From Geothrix sp. SG200 (GTDB taxonomy: Bacteria > Acidobacteriota > Holophagae > Holophagales > Holophagaceae), in contig NZ_JAKZFR010000001.1 in the NCBI RefSeq assembly GCF_022808935.1, positions 620,001-684,000 on the forward strand: DNA of 64,000 nucleotides, written 5' to 3'. Within the stretch, counting starts at the first letter, position 1, and each line of letters starts with the position of its first letter. The position numbers and the translations under genes were made by a program. The notes under the pieces were generated by a model, which did no database searches, had not been told where the DNA came from, and saw only the letters and a list, made by a program, of their open reading frames with translations. Positions 13,864 through 22,408 of the stretch are shown here, piece after piece.

Positions 13864-15090
13864 TCACAGGCTCTTCAGGTATTCGACGAGGTCTGCCTTC
13901 TGGGCACTCGTCAATCCGAGGCCCTTCCGCGTGTCGTAGGTCTCGACGACGGCGTCGAGCGTGGGGGCGGTGCCGTTGTGGAAATAGGGCGCGTGCTGCC
14001 ACAGCCCGGCCAGCGGCGCGGTCCGGTACATCTTGGTGGCGCTTCGCGAGGCGTAGCTGGGAATGCCCGCCGGCTCGGGCTCGCTGACCACCTCGCTGGG
14101 CGGGTGAAGCCGGAGGTTGGCGTCGGTCAGCGTCGGGCCCGCGTGGCAGGCGGCGCACTTCCCCGGGCCCTCGAAGACGGCCCTTCCCCGGACGGCGGCC
14201 GCCGCATCAAAGCTTCCAGCGGGTGGCCGCGGCGCGGCGAGGCTCAGCTGGTAGGCCTGGAGGGCCGGCAGCTTGGCGGACACCAGGTCCGTCGTCCCGT
14301 TCGTGACGTTCACGCCGGTGCGGGGTTCGGTGAAGCTGCCCTGGCCACCCATCTGGGTCACGGCCACGTAGCGGTTCCAGTAGGCGAGATCGCTGCCGTC
14401 CCCGGTGGCGGTGACGCTGTGCACGCCCAGCAGCCCGTAGGCCGGCGGGATCACCTGGGGCCCGTTCTGGCCGTCCAGGTTGAAGCGGGGGTCGTACCTC
14501 CCCTTGCCCCAGGAGGCGTAGACGGCCTTGGCGCCTGCGGGCACCGCGGGGGAGAGGGCGATGATGGCGCCCGGGTTCAAGTCGCGGTTGGCCCAGCCGT
14601 CCAGGCGCCTGCCGATGCCCGGCGAGAAGGAATCGTCCACGGTGGAGTGGCACAGCGCGCAGGTGATGCCGACCCGTGTGAGGGTGTCCTTCCCGTTGAC
14701 GCTCTCCACGGTGCCCTTCACCCCCACGACGGCGTTGAGCTTCAGCAGGGCCACGGTGGTGGCCGGGTCCGTCAGGCTGATGGCCCCGCTCTGGATCCCC
14801 TGCACCACCGCCGGGGGCAGCGCCTCGGCGTCCACCTTCAGGCCCACGGACAGGGCGGTGGCCGGGTCCACGGCGGAGGCGATGACCTGGTGCATGCCCA
14901 GGGTGTCCGTCCAGAGGGCCTCATCCCCGAAGGTGTCGTTCCGGAAGATGTCCTTGCCCTGGGCGACCAGGGCCGGGTCCAGGGGCGGCTCACCCGGGAC
15001 GGCCCCTGCGCGATGGCTGGCATAGCAGCCAGCGGCGGCGAGCAGGGCCGCGACCGGGAGGGCCAGGGCGTATCTCAGGGGCAGTTTCAT
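13864..15090 (-). CDS. Di-haem c-type cytochrome lipoprotein (peroxidase/MauG-like)
   Basis: A 408-residue exported protein. The N-terminus is a signal peptide ending in a lipobox (LAAAGC), so it should be a lipoprotein facing the periplasm or outer membrane. Two CxxCH haem sites are visible, CALCH (about residue 145) and CAACH (about residue 310). The C-terminal part has the cytochrome-c-peroxidase-like ending YRTAPLAGLWQHAPYFHNG, in which a Met/His region would ligate the second haem. It probably transfers electrons or reduces peroxide. It is co-transcribed with doxX and divergent from a SufR-like regulator. The exact substrate is not clear. Confidence 0.82.
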   Translation of the reverse strand: MKLPLRYALALPVAALLAAAGCYASHRAGAVPGEPPLDPALVAQGKDIFRNDTFGDEALWTDTLGMHQVIASAVDPATALSVGLKVDAEALPPAVVQGIQSGAISLTDPATTVALLKLNAVVGVKGTVESVNGKDTLTRVGITCALCHSTVDDSFSPGIGRRLDGWANRDLNPGAIIALSPAVPAGAKAVYASWGKGRYDPRFNLDGQNGPQVIPPAYGLLGVHSVTATGDGSDLAYWNRYVAVTQMGGQGSFTEPRTGVNVTNGTTDLVSAKLPALQAYQLSLAAPRPPAGSFDAAAAVRGRAVFEGPGKCAACHAGPTLTDANLRLHPPSEVVSEPEPAGIPSYASRSATKMYRTAPLAGLWQHAPYFHNGTAPTLDAVVETYDTRKGLGLTSAQKADLVEYLKSL

Positions 15091-15166
15091 GGCGGACTCC
15101 TTGCCCGGACGGGGCTCCAGTGGTTCACCACCTGAATCTAGGGATCAGATAAAAACAAACAAGAAT

Positions 15167-15183
15167 GTTTAAATTGTTTAAAC
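15167..15183. promoter_or_regulatory. Operator-like palindrome between the cytochrome operon and the SufR-like gene
   Basis: GTTTAAA-TTG-TTTAAAC, a perfect 7-bp inverted repeat with 3-bp spacer, in an AT-rich island within very GC-rich DNA between divergent genes. It is a likely binding site for the adjacent regulator and would let it control both itself and the cytochrome-doxX operon. Confidence 0.6.
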
Positions 15184-15215
15184 TCTCGCCAGCAGACGCG
15201 CCCGCGGAGTCAGCC

Positions 15216-15857
15216 ATGAAGCACCTGCACGACAACCAGCGGAAGATCCTGGAGTTCCTGCTGGGCCACCACGAGGGGGCCTCGCTGGACGAGCTGGGGG
15301 CGCACCTCGGCCTCACGCGGACGGCAGTGCAGCAGCATGTCCTCAGGCTGCTGGATCTCGGCTGCCTCACCTATGAGGACGCCAGGGGGGCCGTGGGCCG
15401 GCCCCGGCGGCGGTACCTGATCTCGGACGAGGGGATCGATGTCTTCCCCAAGAAGTACTCCTGGCTGGCGAACGCCATCCTGGCCCAGCTCGCCCAGGAC
15501 CTGGGCCCGGGCGGGTCCCGGGCATTCATGAAGAACCTCGCCGCGGCCGTGGCGGCCTCGCTGGAGAGCCAGGTGAACCCCGCCGATCCCCCGGCCCAGC
15601 GGCTGAGGAAGGTCACGGCGCTCATGAACGAGCTGGGCTACCGGGCCGTCCTGAAACCGGGGGAGCGCGCAGGAGAGGCTGCCATCGAGGCGGTCAACTG
15701 CGTCTACCACTCCGTGGCCAAGGTGCATCCGGAGCTCTGCCAATTCGACGTGAGCCTCATTGAGCAGGCCTCCGGGATGCGCGTCCACCTGGAGACCTGC
15801 ATCGCCAAGGGGGGCGCTGTCTGCCGCTTCTGCGTGGCGAAGGCGCCCCGGCGCTGA
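15216..15857 (+). CDS. SufR-like HTH regulator with C-terminal cysteine cluster
   Basis: A 213-residue regulator. The N-terminal winged HTH spans about residues 8-75 (SLDELGAHLGLTRTAVQQHV, then a wing with GRPRRRYLIS). The C-terminal part has cysteines spaced as in SufR iron-sulfur regulators: NCVYH, ELCQF, ETCIAKGGAVCRFC. These should bind a redox- or NO-sensitive Fe-S cluster. An ATG at 15165 also opens the frame but lies at the palindrome itself and has no ribosome site; 15216 follows CGGAG and leaves the operator non-coding. Divergence from the cytochrome/DoxX operon suggests that operon is its target, rather than suf genes, which are absent here. Confidence 0.8.
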   Translation: MKHLHDNQRKILEFLLGHHEGASLDELGAHLGLTRTAVQQHVLRLLDLGCLTYEDARGAVGRPRRRYLISDEGIDVFPKKYSWLANAILAQLAQDLGPGGSRAFMKNLAAAVAASLESQVNPADPPAQRLRKVTALMNELGYRAVLKPGERAGEAAIEAVNCVYHSVAKVHPELCQFDVSLIEQASGMRVHLETCIAKGGAVCRFCVAKAPRR

Positions 15858-15917
15858 GGATCGCGAGCGCCCTCGGTCCGCCGCCATCCGATAGAATCCA
15901 GCATCCGGGAGGCTGGC

Positions 15918-17000
15918 ATGGGGGCTGGGGCGTGGATGCTGGGACTGGCTGTGGCGGCCTCGCTGTCCGCGCAGGAGGCGGACCTTTCGCTGACGGACGC
16001 GGCGGCGGATCGCTTCGCGGCATTGGCGCTCAAGTGCGCGCGGCAAGAGTACCCGAACAAGCTGGATCACGTGATGAACGGGGCGGGGGAGGTGCAGTCG
16101 CCGAAGGCCCTGCATCCGGCCTTCTACGGGTGCTTCGACTGGCACTCGTCGGTTCACGGGCACTGGATGCTGGTCCGCCTGCTGCGCACCCACCCGGACA
16201 TGGCGAAGGCGGCGGAGATCCGCGCAGTGCTGGACGAGAACCTGGCGCCGGAGCGCATCGCGGTCGAGGTGGCCTACCTGGACCAGCCCAACCGGCGGAG
16301 TTTCGAGCGCACCTACGGTTGGGCGTGGCTGCTCAAGCTGGCGGCGGAGCTGAAGACCTGGCACACCCCCGATGCCCGCCGCTGGTCCGCGGCCCTGCAG
16401 CCCCTGGCGGATCGGATCGCCGTCGCCTACCGGGACTTCCTGCCCAAGCAGACCTACCCCATCCGCACCGGTGTCCACCCCAACTCCGCCTTCGGCCTGG
16501 ACCTGGCGCTGGATTATGCGAAGGCCGCGCCGGACCCGCGGCTGGAGGCGGCCATCCTCGAGCGGGCGCAGGCCTGGTTCGGCAGGGACCGCCGCGGCCC
16601 CCTGGCCTGGGAGCCGGGCGGGGAGGATTTCCTGTCGCCCTGCCTGGAGGAAGCGGCGCTGATGGCGCGCGTGCTGCCCCGGAATCGCTTCGGCCCCTGG
16701 CTGGACGCGTTCCTGCCGGGTCTGCCCGGATTGCTGGCGCCTGCGGTGGTCTCAGACCGGACGGATCCCAAGATCGTCCACCTGGACGGCCTGAACCTGA
16801 GCCGGGCGCGGGCTCTGTACGACCTGGCCCGGACCTTCGGGCCCAGGGACCCCAGGAGGACCGCCCTGATCCGGACCGCCAACCGTCACGCCCGGGCCTC
16901 GCTGCCGCACCTGGCCTCTGGCAGCTACGAGGGGGAACACTGGCTGGCCACCTTCGCCGTGCGCATGCTCGAAGCCAGGGGCACGGGTATCAACAGATAA
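15918..17000 (+). CDS. DUF2891-family exported protein
   Basis: A 360-residue protein with a short signal peptide (MGAGAWMLGLAVAASLSAQ). The family hallmark HPAFYGCFDWHSSVHGHWML appears near residue 67, and conserved Trp/Asp-rich blocks follow (RTYGWAWLLKL; HPNSAFGLDLALDY; GGEDFLSPCLEEA). DUF2891 proteins have an alpha/alpha toroid fold like some glycosidases, but the substrate is unknown. No carbohydrate genes are adjacent. Monocistronic by context, about 60 bp after the regulator and 210 bp before the next gene. Confidence 0.85.
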   Translation: MGAGAWMLGLAVAASLSAQEADLSLTDAAADRFAALALKCARQEYPNKLDHVMNGAGEVQSPKALHPAFYGCFDWHSSVHGHWMLVRLLRTHPDMAKAAEIRAVLDENLAPERIAVEVAYLDQPNRRSFERTYGWAWLLKLAAELKTWHTPDARRWSAALQPLADRIAVAYRDFLPKQTYPIRTGVHPNSAFGLDLALDYAKAAPDPRLEAAILERAQAWFGRDRRGPLAWEPGGEDFLSPCLEEAALMARVLPRNRFGPWLDAFLPGLPGLLAPAVVSDRTDPKIVHLDGLNLSRARALYDLARTFGPRDPRRTALIRTANRHARASLPHLASGSYEGEHWLATFAVRMLEARGTGINR

Positions 17001-17004
17001 CGAG

Positions 17005-17140
17005 GGGTGATAAAAGGTAACTCTTTGGTTATCTATGATTTGCCTGGCCGAAAAATACCATCCAGACCCTTGACTCGTGGACGCCATCGCACGACCATCG
17101 GCAGGCATTGCCTGACATCAACGTGCAAGGTTTATCACCC
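17005..17140. promoter_or_regulatory. Inverted repeats upstream of the envelope operon
   Basis: GGGTGATAAA (17005-17014) is matched by its reverse complement TTTATCACCC (17131-17140). Between them lies a perfect palindrome CAGGCA-T-TGCCTG (17102-17114). A TTGACT hexamer sits at 17071-17076, but no convincing -10 was found. The region is the only long gap ahead of the next three genes, so it probably holds their promoter and operator(s). Confidence 0.4.
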
Positions 17141-17211
17141 GTCCGGAGGGTTCTGGATCGGCTTCGCCGATTCATTCGAACCCCTTCCGGACCCTGCCGA
17201 GGGAGGATTTC

Positions 17212-18675
17212 GTGAGATTGCGAACCTATTCCATCGCCACCGTGGCGCTGGTGAGCGTGTTCCCACTCGCCACCCCGCTCCAGGCCTGCTGCGACGACTT
17301 CTGGAGCTGCGTGGGCGCCGTGGCCTCCGGTGGGCTCACCTGCGCGGTGGAAAGCCTGATCAACAGCATCAACACCCTCATCCAGAACGTCGGGCGCCTG
17401 GCGTCGACCCTGGGGCAGCAGGCGGCCGACGTGGTGAACCTGGCCAAGTCGGAACTGAACGGCGCTGCCAACGACCTGCGCAACCTGGCGGGTCAGGCAG
17501 AAGGGGACTTTAACGCCGCCGCCCAGCTGGCCCAGTCCGTCCTGAACGAGGCCAGCCGTCCGCAAGTGATGGTTCCCCACGTGGCGCCCGGGGTCACCGC
17601 GGCCGCCGGTACCGCCGGAACGCGGATGGCCACGGCCGGCGTGCAACCCCCGGGTGTCCGCGCGGGTGCGACCGCCGCCCTCGCGAAACCGGCGGCGGTG
17701 GGCGCGGTCGGCGCGGGCACGGGAGTCCGGATGGATCAGATTCCGGCCGACCCCCAGGAAGTGACGGACGCCCTTCGGAGGGCCAAGGACGCCATCGACG
17801 CCCTCCGCCCCGACGTGACGCAGCCCATCAACCAGGTCCGCCAGTTCGCCACCCAAGCCGAGCAGCAGGCGGCCTCCGCGGCCTCCTCGGCCGCAAACAT
17901 CGCCCAGACCGCCCTGCTGGCCCCGCTCCAAACGCTTGGCAACATGCTCACGGACCTGGTCAACCATCCGGAGCACCTCTTCGATCCCAGCAAGATCGTG
18001 GATGACGCCATCACCCAGATCACGAGCCAGGCCATCACCACCATGACCCAGGTGCATGACGCCGTGATGCAGCAGGCCAAGGGCACCCTCGATCAGGCCC
18101 AGCGGCCCATCCAGGACGCCCTCGACCGGGCCTCGGTGGCGAAGAAGATCGCCGACGCCATGCAGAAGGTCCAGCACTCGAGGACCAAGGCCTCCTGCGA
18201 CGCCCTCAACAGCCTGGTCCCCCGCCAGCGGCTGGATGTCCGCGCCTTCGTCACCCATGTGGCCGGGGCTGCGCCCGCCCCCGGGATCCAGGCGCTGAAC
18301 CTGAGCCAGCACCGGACCATGGCCCTGGCACCCTTCAACCGGACCGCGGCTTCTCGGCTCACCGCCCGCACCGCCGGCACCCAGATGGGCGCCAAGCTCA
18401 AGGGTCCCTGGCAGGAGTTCAAGCGCATCCAGGCCACGGCGCCCAAGGTGGATCCCGCGGCGAAACCACGGGTGGATGCCGAGATCTCCCGCCGCTTCGC
18501 CGGCAAGTCCGGACCGGCGGCGGAGGCCGAGAAGCAGGCCATGCTGAACGAGGCCCGCACCCGCTTCGCCAAGGATCCCGCGCTGCTGCGGAAGGTCGAG
18601 GCCATGCTCGACAACGATCCGGTCATCCGCGGCCACCAGGGCGGACCCCACGGCCCCGCGGTGCGGGAGCAGTAG
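17212..18675 (+). CDS. Secreted Ala-rich helical protein, 487 aa
   Basis: GTG start after GAGGGAGG. Signal peptide MRLRTYSIATVALVSVFPLA, then a short Cys-rich stretch (CCDDFWSCVGAVASGGLTC) that may form disulfides. The bulk is Ala/Gln/Asp-rich amphipathic helix (about residues 50-110 and 175-330) of coiled-coil type, with a Gly/Ala/Val-rich low-complexity linker between (about 118-175). The C-terminus is basic and helical. I recognise no family. The next two same-strand genes encode a probable outer-membrane protein and a PKD-like exported protein, so this may be part of an envelope or secretion complex. Confidence 0.6.
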   Translation: MRLRTYSIATVALVSVFPLATPLQACCDDFWSCVGAVASGGLTCAVESLINSINTLIQNVGRLASTLGQQAADVVNLAKSELNGAANDLRNLAGQAEGDFNAAAQLAQSVLNEASRPQVMVPHVAPGVTAAAGTAGTRMATAGVQPPGVRAGATAALAKPAAVGAVGAGTGVRMDQIPADPQEVTDALRRAKDAIDALRPDVTQPINQVRQFATQAEQQAASAASSAANIAQTALLAPLQTLGNMLTDLVNHPEHLFDPSKIVDDAITQITSQAITTMTQVHDAVMQQAKGTLDQAQRPIQDALDRASVAKKIADAMQKVQHSRTKASCDALNSLVPRQRLDVRAFVTHVAGAAPAPGIQALNLSQHRTMALAPFNRTAASRLTARTAGTQMGAKLKGPWQEFKRIQATAPKVDPAAKPRVDAEISRRFAGKSGPAAEAEKQAMLNEARTRFAKDPALLRKVEAMLDNDPVIRGHQGGPHGPAVREQ

Positions 18676-18709
18676 ACCCTCGAGTTCCCCTCTTGCCAGG
18701 GAGGCATGT

Positions 18710-20767
18710 GTGATCGAACGGTCTCTGCGGACCCTCGTCCTGGCCGCCGCCGCCTCTGTGGCGCTGGCGGCCGGAGAGGCCTTCGAGCTGAAGCTGCCCG
18801 CGACGCCGGGCGGGCCCGTCCAGGGCACCGCCACGGCGCCTGTGGGGACCGAATGGGTAGTGGTCTTCTACCGCGTGGCGGGCGAAGAGGAGTTCTCCAG
18901 CTTCAACCTGGACGCTGGCCCGGACGGGACCTCGTACGCGGGCCAGCTGGAGGCGGCCATCCCCGCCGGGGCGAAGCTGGAGTACTACGCGGCCCTGCGC
19001 ACGCCTTCCGGCATCAAGTACCTGCCCCAGGAGGCTCCGGCCTCCTTCGCCAGCCTGCAGATGCCCGGCACGCCCTCCGCCCCGGCCGGCGGGAGGGCCC
19101 CGGCCCAGGGTCAGACACCGGCCCTGACTCAGACTGGAGCCGCCGCCGTTCCGCCTCCCGGCGGAGCTCTCGGGGGGCAGCCTCCGGCCCACGGCCCCAT
19201 CTACTTCGACGGCGCCTTCGAGCGCGTGGCCCACCACCAGGAGCCGGTGCCCGGCGAGCAGCGGAACCTCGCCTCGGGCCAGATCCGGTTCGCCTACCAA
19301 AAGGAGGAGGACGGCCACCAGGTGCTGCTGAACGCCCGGGTCGTCTACACGAATCAGCCCCTCGGCACCCAGACGCGCTGGAGCCTCGGCGACCTCCAGG
19401 CGGCCTACGCCACGGGGAACCACAAGCTCCAGCTGGGTGACATGGTGGTCCAGGAATCCGAGTTCACGCTGGCCGGAGCGGGGCGCCGGGGGCTCGACTA
19501 CGCCTACACGGGGCAGCTGCTGGGAGCCCATCTCTTCGCTCTGAACACCCAGGCTCATTCCGGCACGGACGGCCTGGCCTGGCCCGAGAAGGGCAGCGAG
19601 GTCTATGGCGGATCCCTCGGCTACGGCTGGCTCGCCGGGAACCTTCGGGCCAAGGTCGTCTTCCTGTCGGGAAAGGATGACCCGGCGACGGCCGTGAACA
19701 TGCTGTCGCTGTACGCGCCCATGGTGCGGGATGGGTCCACAGGTTCCTTCCTCCTCGACGGCCGGTTCTTTGACAGCCGATTGGCCCTGTCGGGAGAGTA
19801 CGCCCGCAGCCTCTTCACGAAGGACCTGGTGAACCAGGGAACCCACCTCACCGACCAGGCCTGGCGCCTGGGGGGCATGTGGATGGACGGTCCCTTCAGC
19901 GCCCAGCTGGGCTACCGAGACGTGGGGCGGGACTTCGGCACCGTGGGCGTGGCCTTCTTCGTGGGGGATCGCCGCACGCTGAACGGCAGCGTGGGCTTCA
20001 ACCGCTCGACCTGGAGCCTGAGCGCCACCGCCGTGGACGAGCGCACCAATCCCACCGGACAGCCGGGCCTGGACCAGGCCTGGAACCAGTCCCAGAGCCT
20101 GGACGCGCGGGTGGGCCTGACGCAGGCCCTGTTCTGGCGCGTGGGCGTACGACACGCCCGCCAGGAGGCGGAACTGGTCTCCAATCCCCTCATCCCCTTC
20201 AGCAACAGCAACCGCTCCGGCTTCACCACGGGCTTCGACCTGATGCTGCCACCCGCGTCGAGCCTGGCCTTCAACGCCCAGTTCGACCGACTGCGCTCCG
20301 AGGGCGCCAGCGATACCCGGGGCACCAGCACCACGTTCTCCCTGGGCGGAAGCCTGGGCCTGGGCGCGCGAGTGCGGGTCTCCCCGAACCTGAGCTGGTC
20401 CCGCACCCTCAGCGATCCCGGCGACCAGAAGACCACCATGGAGAACGCCTTCCTCAACGCCGATGTCGCCCTCATCCCCGGGCTCCTGGGCTTCCTCCTG
20501 AACGGAGGCGTCTCCCGCACCATCCTGGTCACCGGCGATGTGGTGGAGAACTCCGTGGCGGAGGGCACCCTGCGCCTCTTCCTGGATACCTTCCTCAAGG
20601 GCCGCGGCCGGGCCAGCCTGGGCCTCAAGGGCCGCTACACCCACGCGCCGGACCTGGCGGCCCTGGCCCGGAGCACCGCGGCCACCGGCGTTCCGGCCAC
20701 CGGCACCACCACGGCCCCCATGGCCAACGACACCCAGGTGTCGATCCTCCTGAACGTCTCGTACTGA
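18710..20767 (+). CDS. Probable outer-membrane beta-barrel protein, 685 aa
   Basis: GTG start after GGGAGG, and a signal peptide MIERSLRTLVLAAAASVALA. An N-terminal soluble domain (about residues 25-125) looks Ig-like (WVVVFYRVAGEEEF; KLEYYAALRTPSG) and is followed by a Pro/Gly/Ala linker. From about residue 165 to the end the sequence shows many short alternating hydrophobic/polar segments with Tyr/Trp/Phe at turns, as in barrels. It ends in VSILLNVSY, with the C-terminal aromatic residue expected for Bam recognition. No TonB box or plug domain is seen. It could be a transport or assembly porin; no named family is recognised. Confidence 0.65.
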   Translation: MIERSLRTLVLAAAASVALAAGEAFELKLPATPGGPVQGTATAPVGTEWVVVFYRVAGEEEFSSFNLDAGPDGTSYAGQLEAAIPAGAKLEYYAALRTPSGIKYLPQEAPASFASLQMPGTPSAPAGGRAPAQGQTPALTQTGAAAVPPPGGALGGQPPAHGPIYFDGAFERVAHHQEPVPGEQRNLASGQIRFAYQKEEDGHQVLLNARVVYTNQPLGTQTRWSLGDLQAAYATGNHKLQLGDMVVQESEFTLAGAGRRGLDYAYTGQLLGAHLFALNTQAHSGTDGLAWPEKGSEVYGGSLGYGWLAGNLRAKVVFLSGKDDPATAVNMLSLYAPMVRDGSTGSFLLDGRFFDSRLALSGEYARSLFTKDLVNQGTHLTDQAWRLGGMWMDGPFSAQLGYRDVGRDFGTVGVAFFVGDRRTLNGSVGFNRSTWSLSATAVDERTNPTGQPGLDQAWNQSQSLDARVGLTQALFWRVGVRHARQEAELVSNPLIPFSNSNRSGFTTGFDLMLPPASSLAFNAQFDRLRSEGASDTRGTSTTFSLGGSLGLGARVRVSPNLSWSRTLSDPGDQKTTMENAFLNADVALIPGLLGFLLNGGVSRTILVTGDVVENSVAEGTLRLFLDTFLKGRGRASLGLKGRYTHAPDLAALARSTAATGVPATGTTTAPMANDTQVSILLNVSY

Positions 20768-20777
20768 GGAGCTGCCC

Positions 20778-21905
20778 ATGCGAACCCTCCTCATCACGCT
20801 CGCGCTCCTCGGCTCCCTGGCCCTCCGGGCCCAGGGGACCATCTCGGCCACCCCGGGCCTTCCCCTCACGGGGATCCCCACCACCTTCCTCCTGTCGGCC
20901 CAGCCGGTGGGACCGGTGGCCTGGGACTTCGGGGATGGCAGCACCCTCAGCGGCGGGACCACGGTGTCCCATGTGTACGCCCGGTCCGGAACCTTCCTCG
21001 TGCAGGCGGTCTTCCCGGTGGTGGTGGGCCAGGTCATCCAGACCGCCCAGCTGCCCCTCCGCGTCGCAGACCGGCTCGGTCCCGCCGCGCCCTTCAGCAT
21101 CTCCATGCTGCGCCTCCGCTGGGAGGATGGCCGCGTGGACACCACGGTGGAGCAGGGCTTCAGCCCCCTGACCGCCTATGCGGACCTGAAGTTCGAGGGC
21201 ACGGGGCAGCTCCAGGCCCAGTGGGTGGTGGACGGGATTCCCCTGAGCACCTTCATGGCCCCCCTGGCCTTCGCGGGCGCGGTCACCCTCGATTCCCGCA
21301 GCGCCATCCCGCTTCCCACCACGGACTACGGCGAACACCGCGTCACCCTGCGGATCCTCTCGCCGGTCATGCCCTTCGAGTCGCCGCAGATTCGGTACTT
21401 CGTGAGGCTGGGCGGCGAGGAGGCCCCCCAGGTCGACGACGTGATCCCCTCCGCCGCGCGCCCCGGCGAGGAGACCGAGCTCCGCATCCGGGGCCGCCGC
21501 CTGGCTCCGGGCATGGCCCTCTCCTTCGGGAAGGACGTCGCCCTGGTGGCGCCCCTCCGCTTCCCGGAGCCCGGCTGGGCCATCGCCCGGGTCTTCGTCT
21601 CACCCACCGCCAGACCCGGGTTCCGCGAGGTCCAGGCCTTCAGCAAGACGGGACGGAGCCGGGGACCCGCCCGTCTGGAAGTGCTGCCTCGGTCGAAGCG
21701 GGTCGCCGCCGCGGAACCGGCCTCAGTGCAGTCCCCGCCTTTACCTCCGTCCTCACCCCTGGTGGCCTTCCTCTGGTCCGAAGGGGAGGGCGTGGCGCGA
21801 CCCAGCCTCCTCCGGGCGCTGACCGCCGCCTTCCTCCCTCCGGGCGAGGAGGATCCGCTGGAGGCGAGGCCCGGCCCCTTCCAAGTGGCAGCGATCCCGC
21901 GCTAA
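20778..21905 (+). CDS. Exported PKD/IPT-domain protein, 375 aa
   Basis: Signal peptide MRTLLITLALLGSLALRAQ, then a PKD-like domain with the usual WDFGDGS...HVYARSGTFLV motif (about residues 48-80). A beta-rich middle follows, then an IPT/TIG-like domain introduced by VDDVIPSAARPGEETELRIRGRRL (about residues 225-310). The C-terminal 60 residues are Pro/Ser-rich and probably unstructured. PKD and IPT domains serve binding and display on the cell surface. It follows the barrel gene by 10 bp, so it is probably a partner. Its stop codon overlaps the convergent tadA stop by 4 bp. Confidence 0.75.
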   Translation: MRTLLITLALLGSLALRAQGTISATPGLPLTGIPTTFLLSAQPVGPVAWDFGDGSTLSGGTTVSHVYARSGTFLVQAVFPVVVGQVIQTAQLPLRVADRLGPAAPFSISMLRLRWEDGRVDTTVEQGFSPLTAYADLKFEGTGQLQAQWVVDGIPLSTFMAPLAFAGAVTLDSRSAIPLPTTDYGEHRVTLRILSPVMPFESPQIRYFVRLGGEEAPQVDDVIPSAARPGEETELRIRGRRLAPGMALSFGKDVALVAPLRFPEPGWAIARVFVSPTARPGFREVQAFSKTGRSRGPARLEVLPRSKRVAAAEPASVQSPPLPPSSPLVAFLWSEGEGVARPSLLRALTAAFLPPGEEDPLEARPGPFQVAAIPR

Positions 21906-22357
21906 CCCCGCCGCCGACGGAAGAAGGCCTGGAGCTGCTCCCGGCACTCGGGCTCCAGGAGGCCGCCCTCGAAGGCGATGCGGTGGTTCAGGTTCGCGTC
22001 TTCCAGGGCGCCCAGCCAGCGGCTGACGCCCACCTTGGGATCCGAGGCGCCGAACACCACGCGGCCCACGCGGGCGTGGACGAGGGCGCCGAAGCACATG
22101 AGGCAGGGCTCCAGCGTCACGTAGAGCGTGGCGCCCGTGAGCCGGTAGTTCTTCGCCCAGGCCCCGGCGCTGCGGAGGGCCAGGATCTCAGCGTGGGCCG
22201 TGGGATCGTTCAGCTTCACGGGGTGGTTGTGCCCCCGGCCCAGCAGGGCGCCCTCGGACACCACCACGGCTCCCACGGGCACCTCGTCCAGGCGGTCGGC
22301 CTTTTCGGCCTCCTCGAGGGCGAGCTTCATGAAGTAGATGTCGTCACCTGACCACAT
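21902..22357 (-). CDS. tadA: tRNA-specific adenosine deaminase TadA
   Basis: Converts A34 to inosine in tRNA-Arg(ACG). The 151-residue frame from the ATG at 22357 begins MWSGDDIYFMKLALEEAEKA, as in the family. The zinc site is complete: HAEI (His and the proton-shuttling Glu) and PCLMC. The family region GASDPKVG is present. A longer frame to 22399 has no ribosome site. The gene is divergent from carA, and its 3' end overlaps the PKD-protein gene. Confidence 0.92.
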   Translation of the reverse strand: MWSGDDIYFMKLALEEAEKADRLDEVPVGAVVVSEGALLGRGHNHPVKLNDPTAHAEILALRSAGAWAKNYRLTGATLYVTLEPCLMCFGALVHARVGRVVFGASDPKVGVSRWLGALEDANLNHRIAFEGGLLEPECREQLQAFFRRRRG

Positions 22358-22408
22358 GCCTTCAGTGTGGCCGAACAGCGCGCTGTACATCGGGAACAAA
22401 GGAGCAGT

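Noticed and set aside
13378-15135. Forward ORF of 585 codons over the cytochrome and DoxX genes
   Set aside because: The reverse strand encodes recognisable proteins with haem and lipobox motifs.
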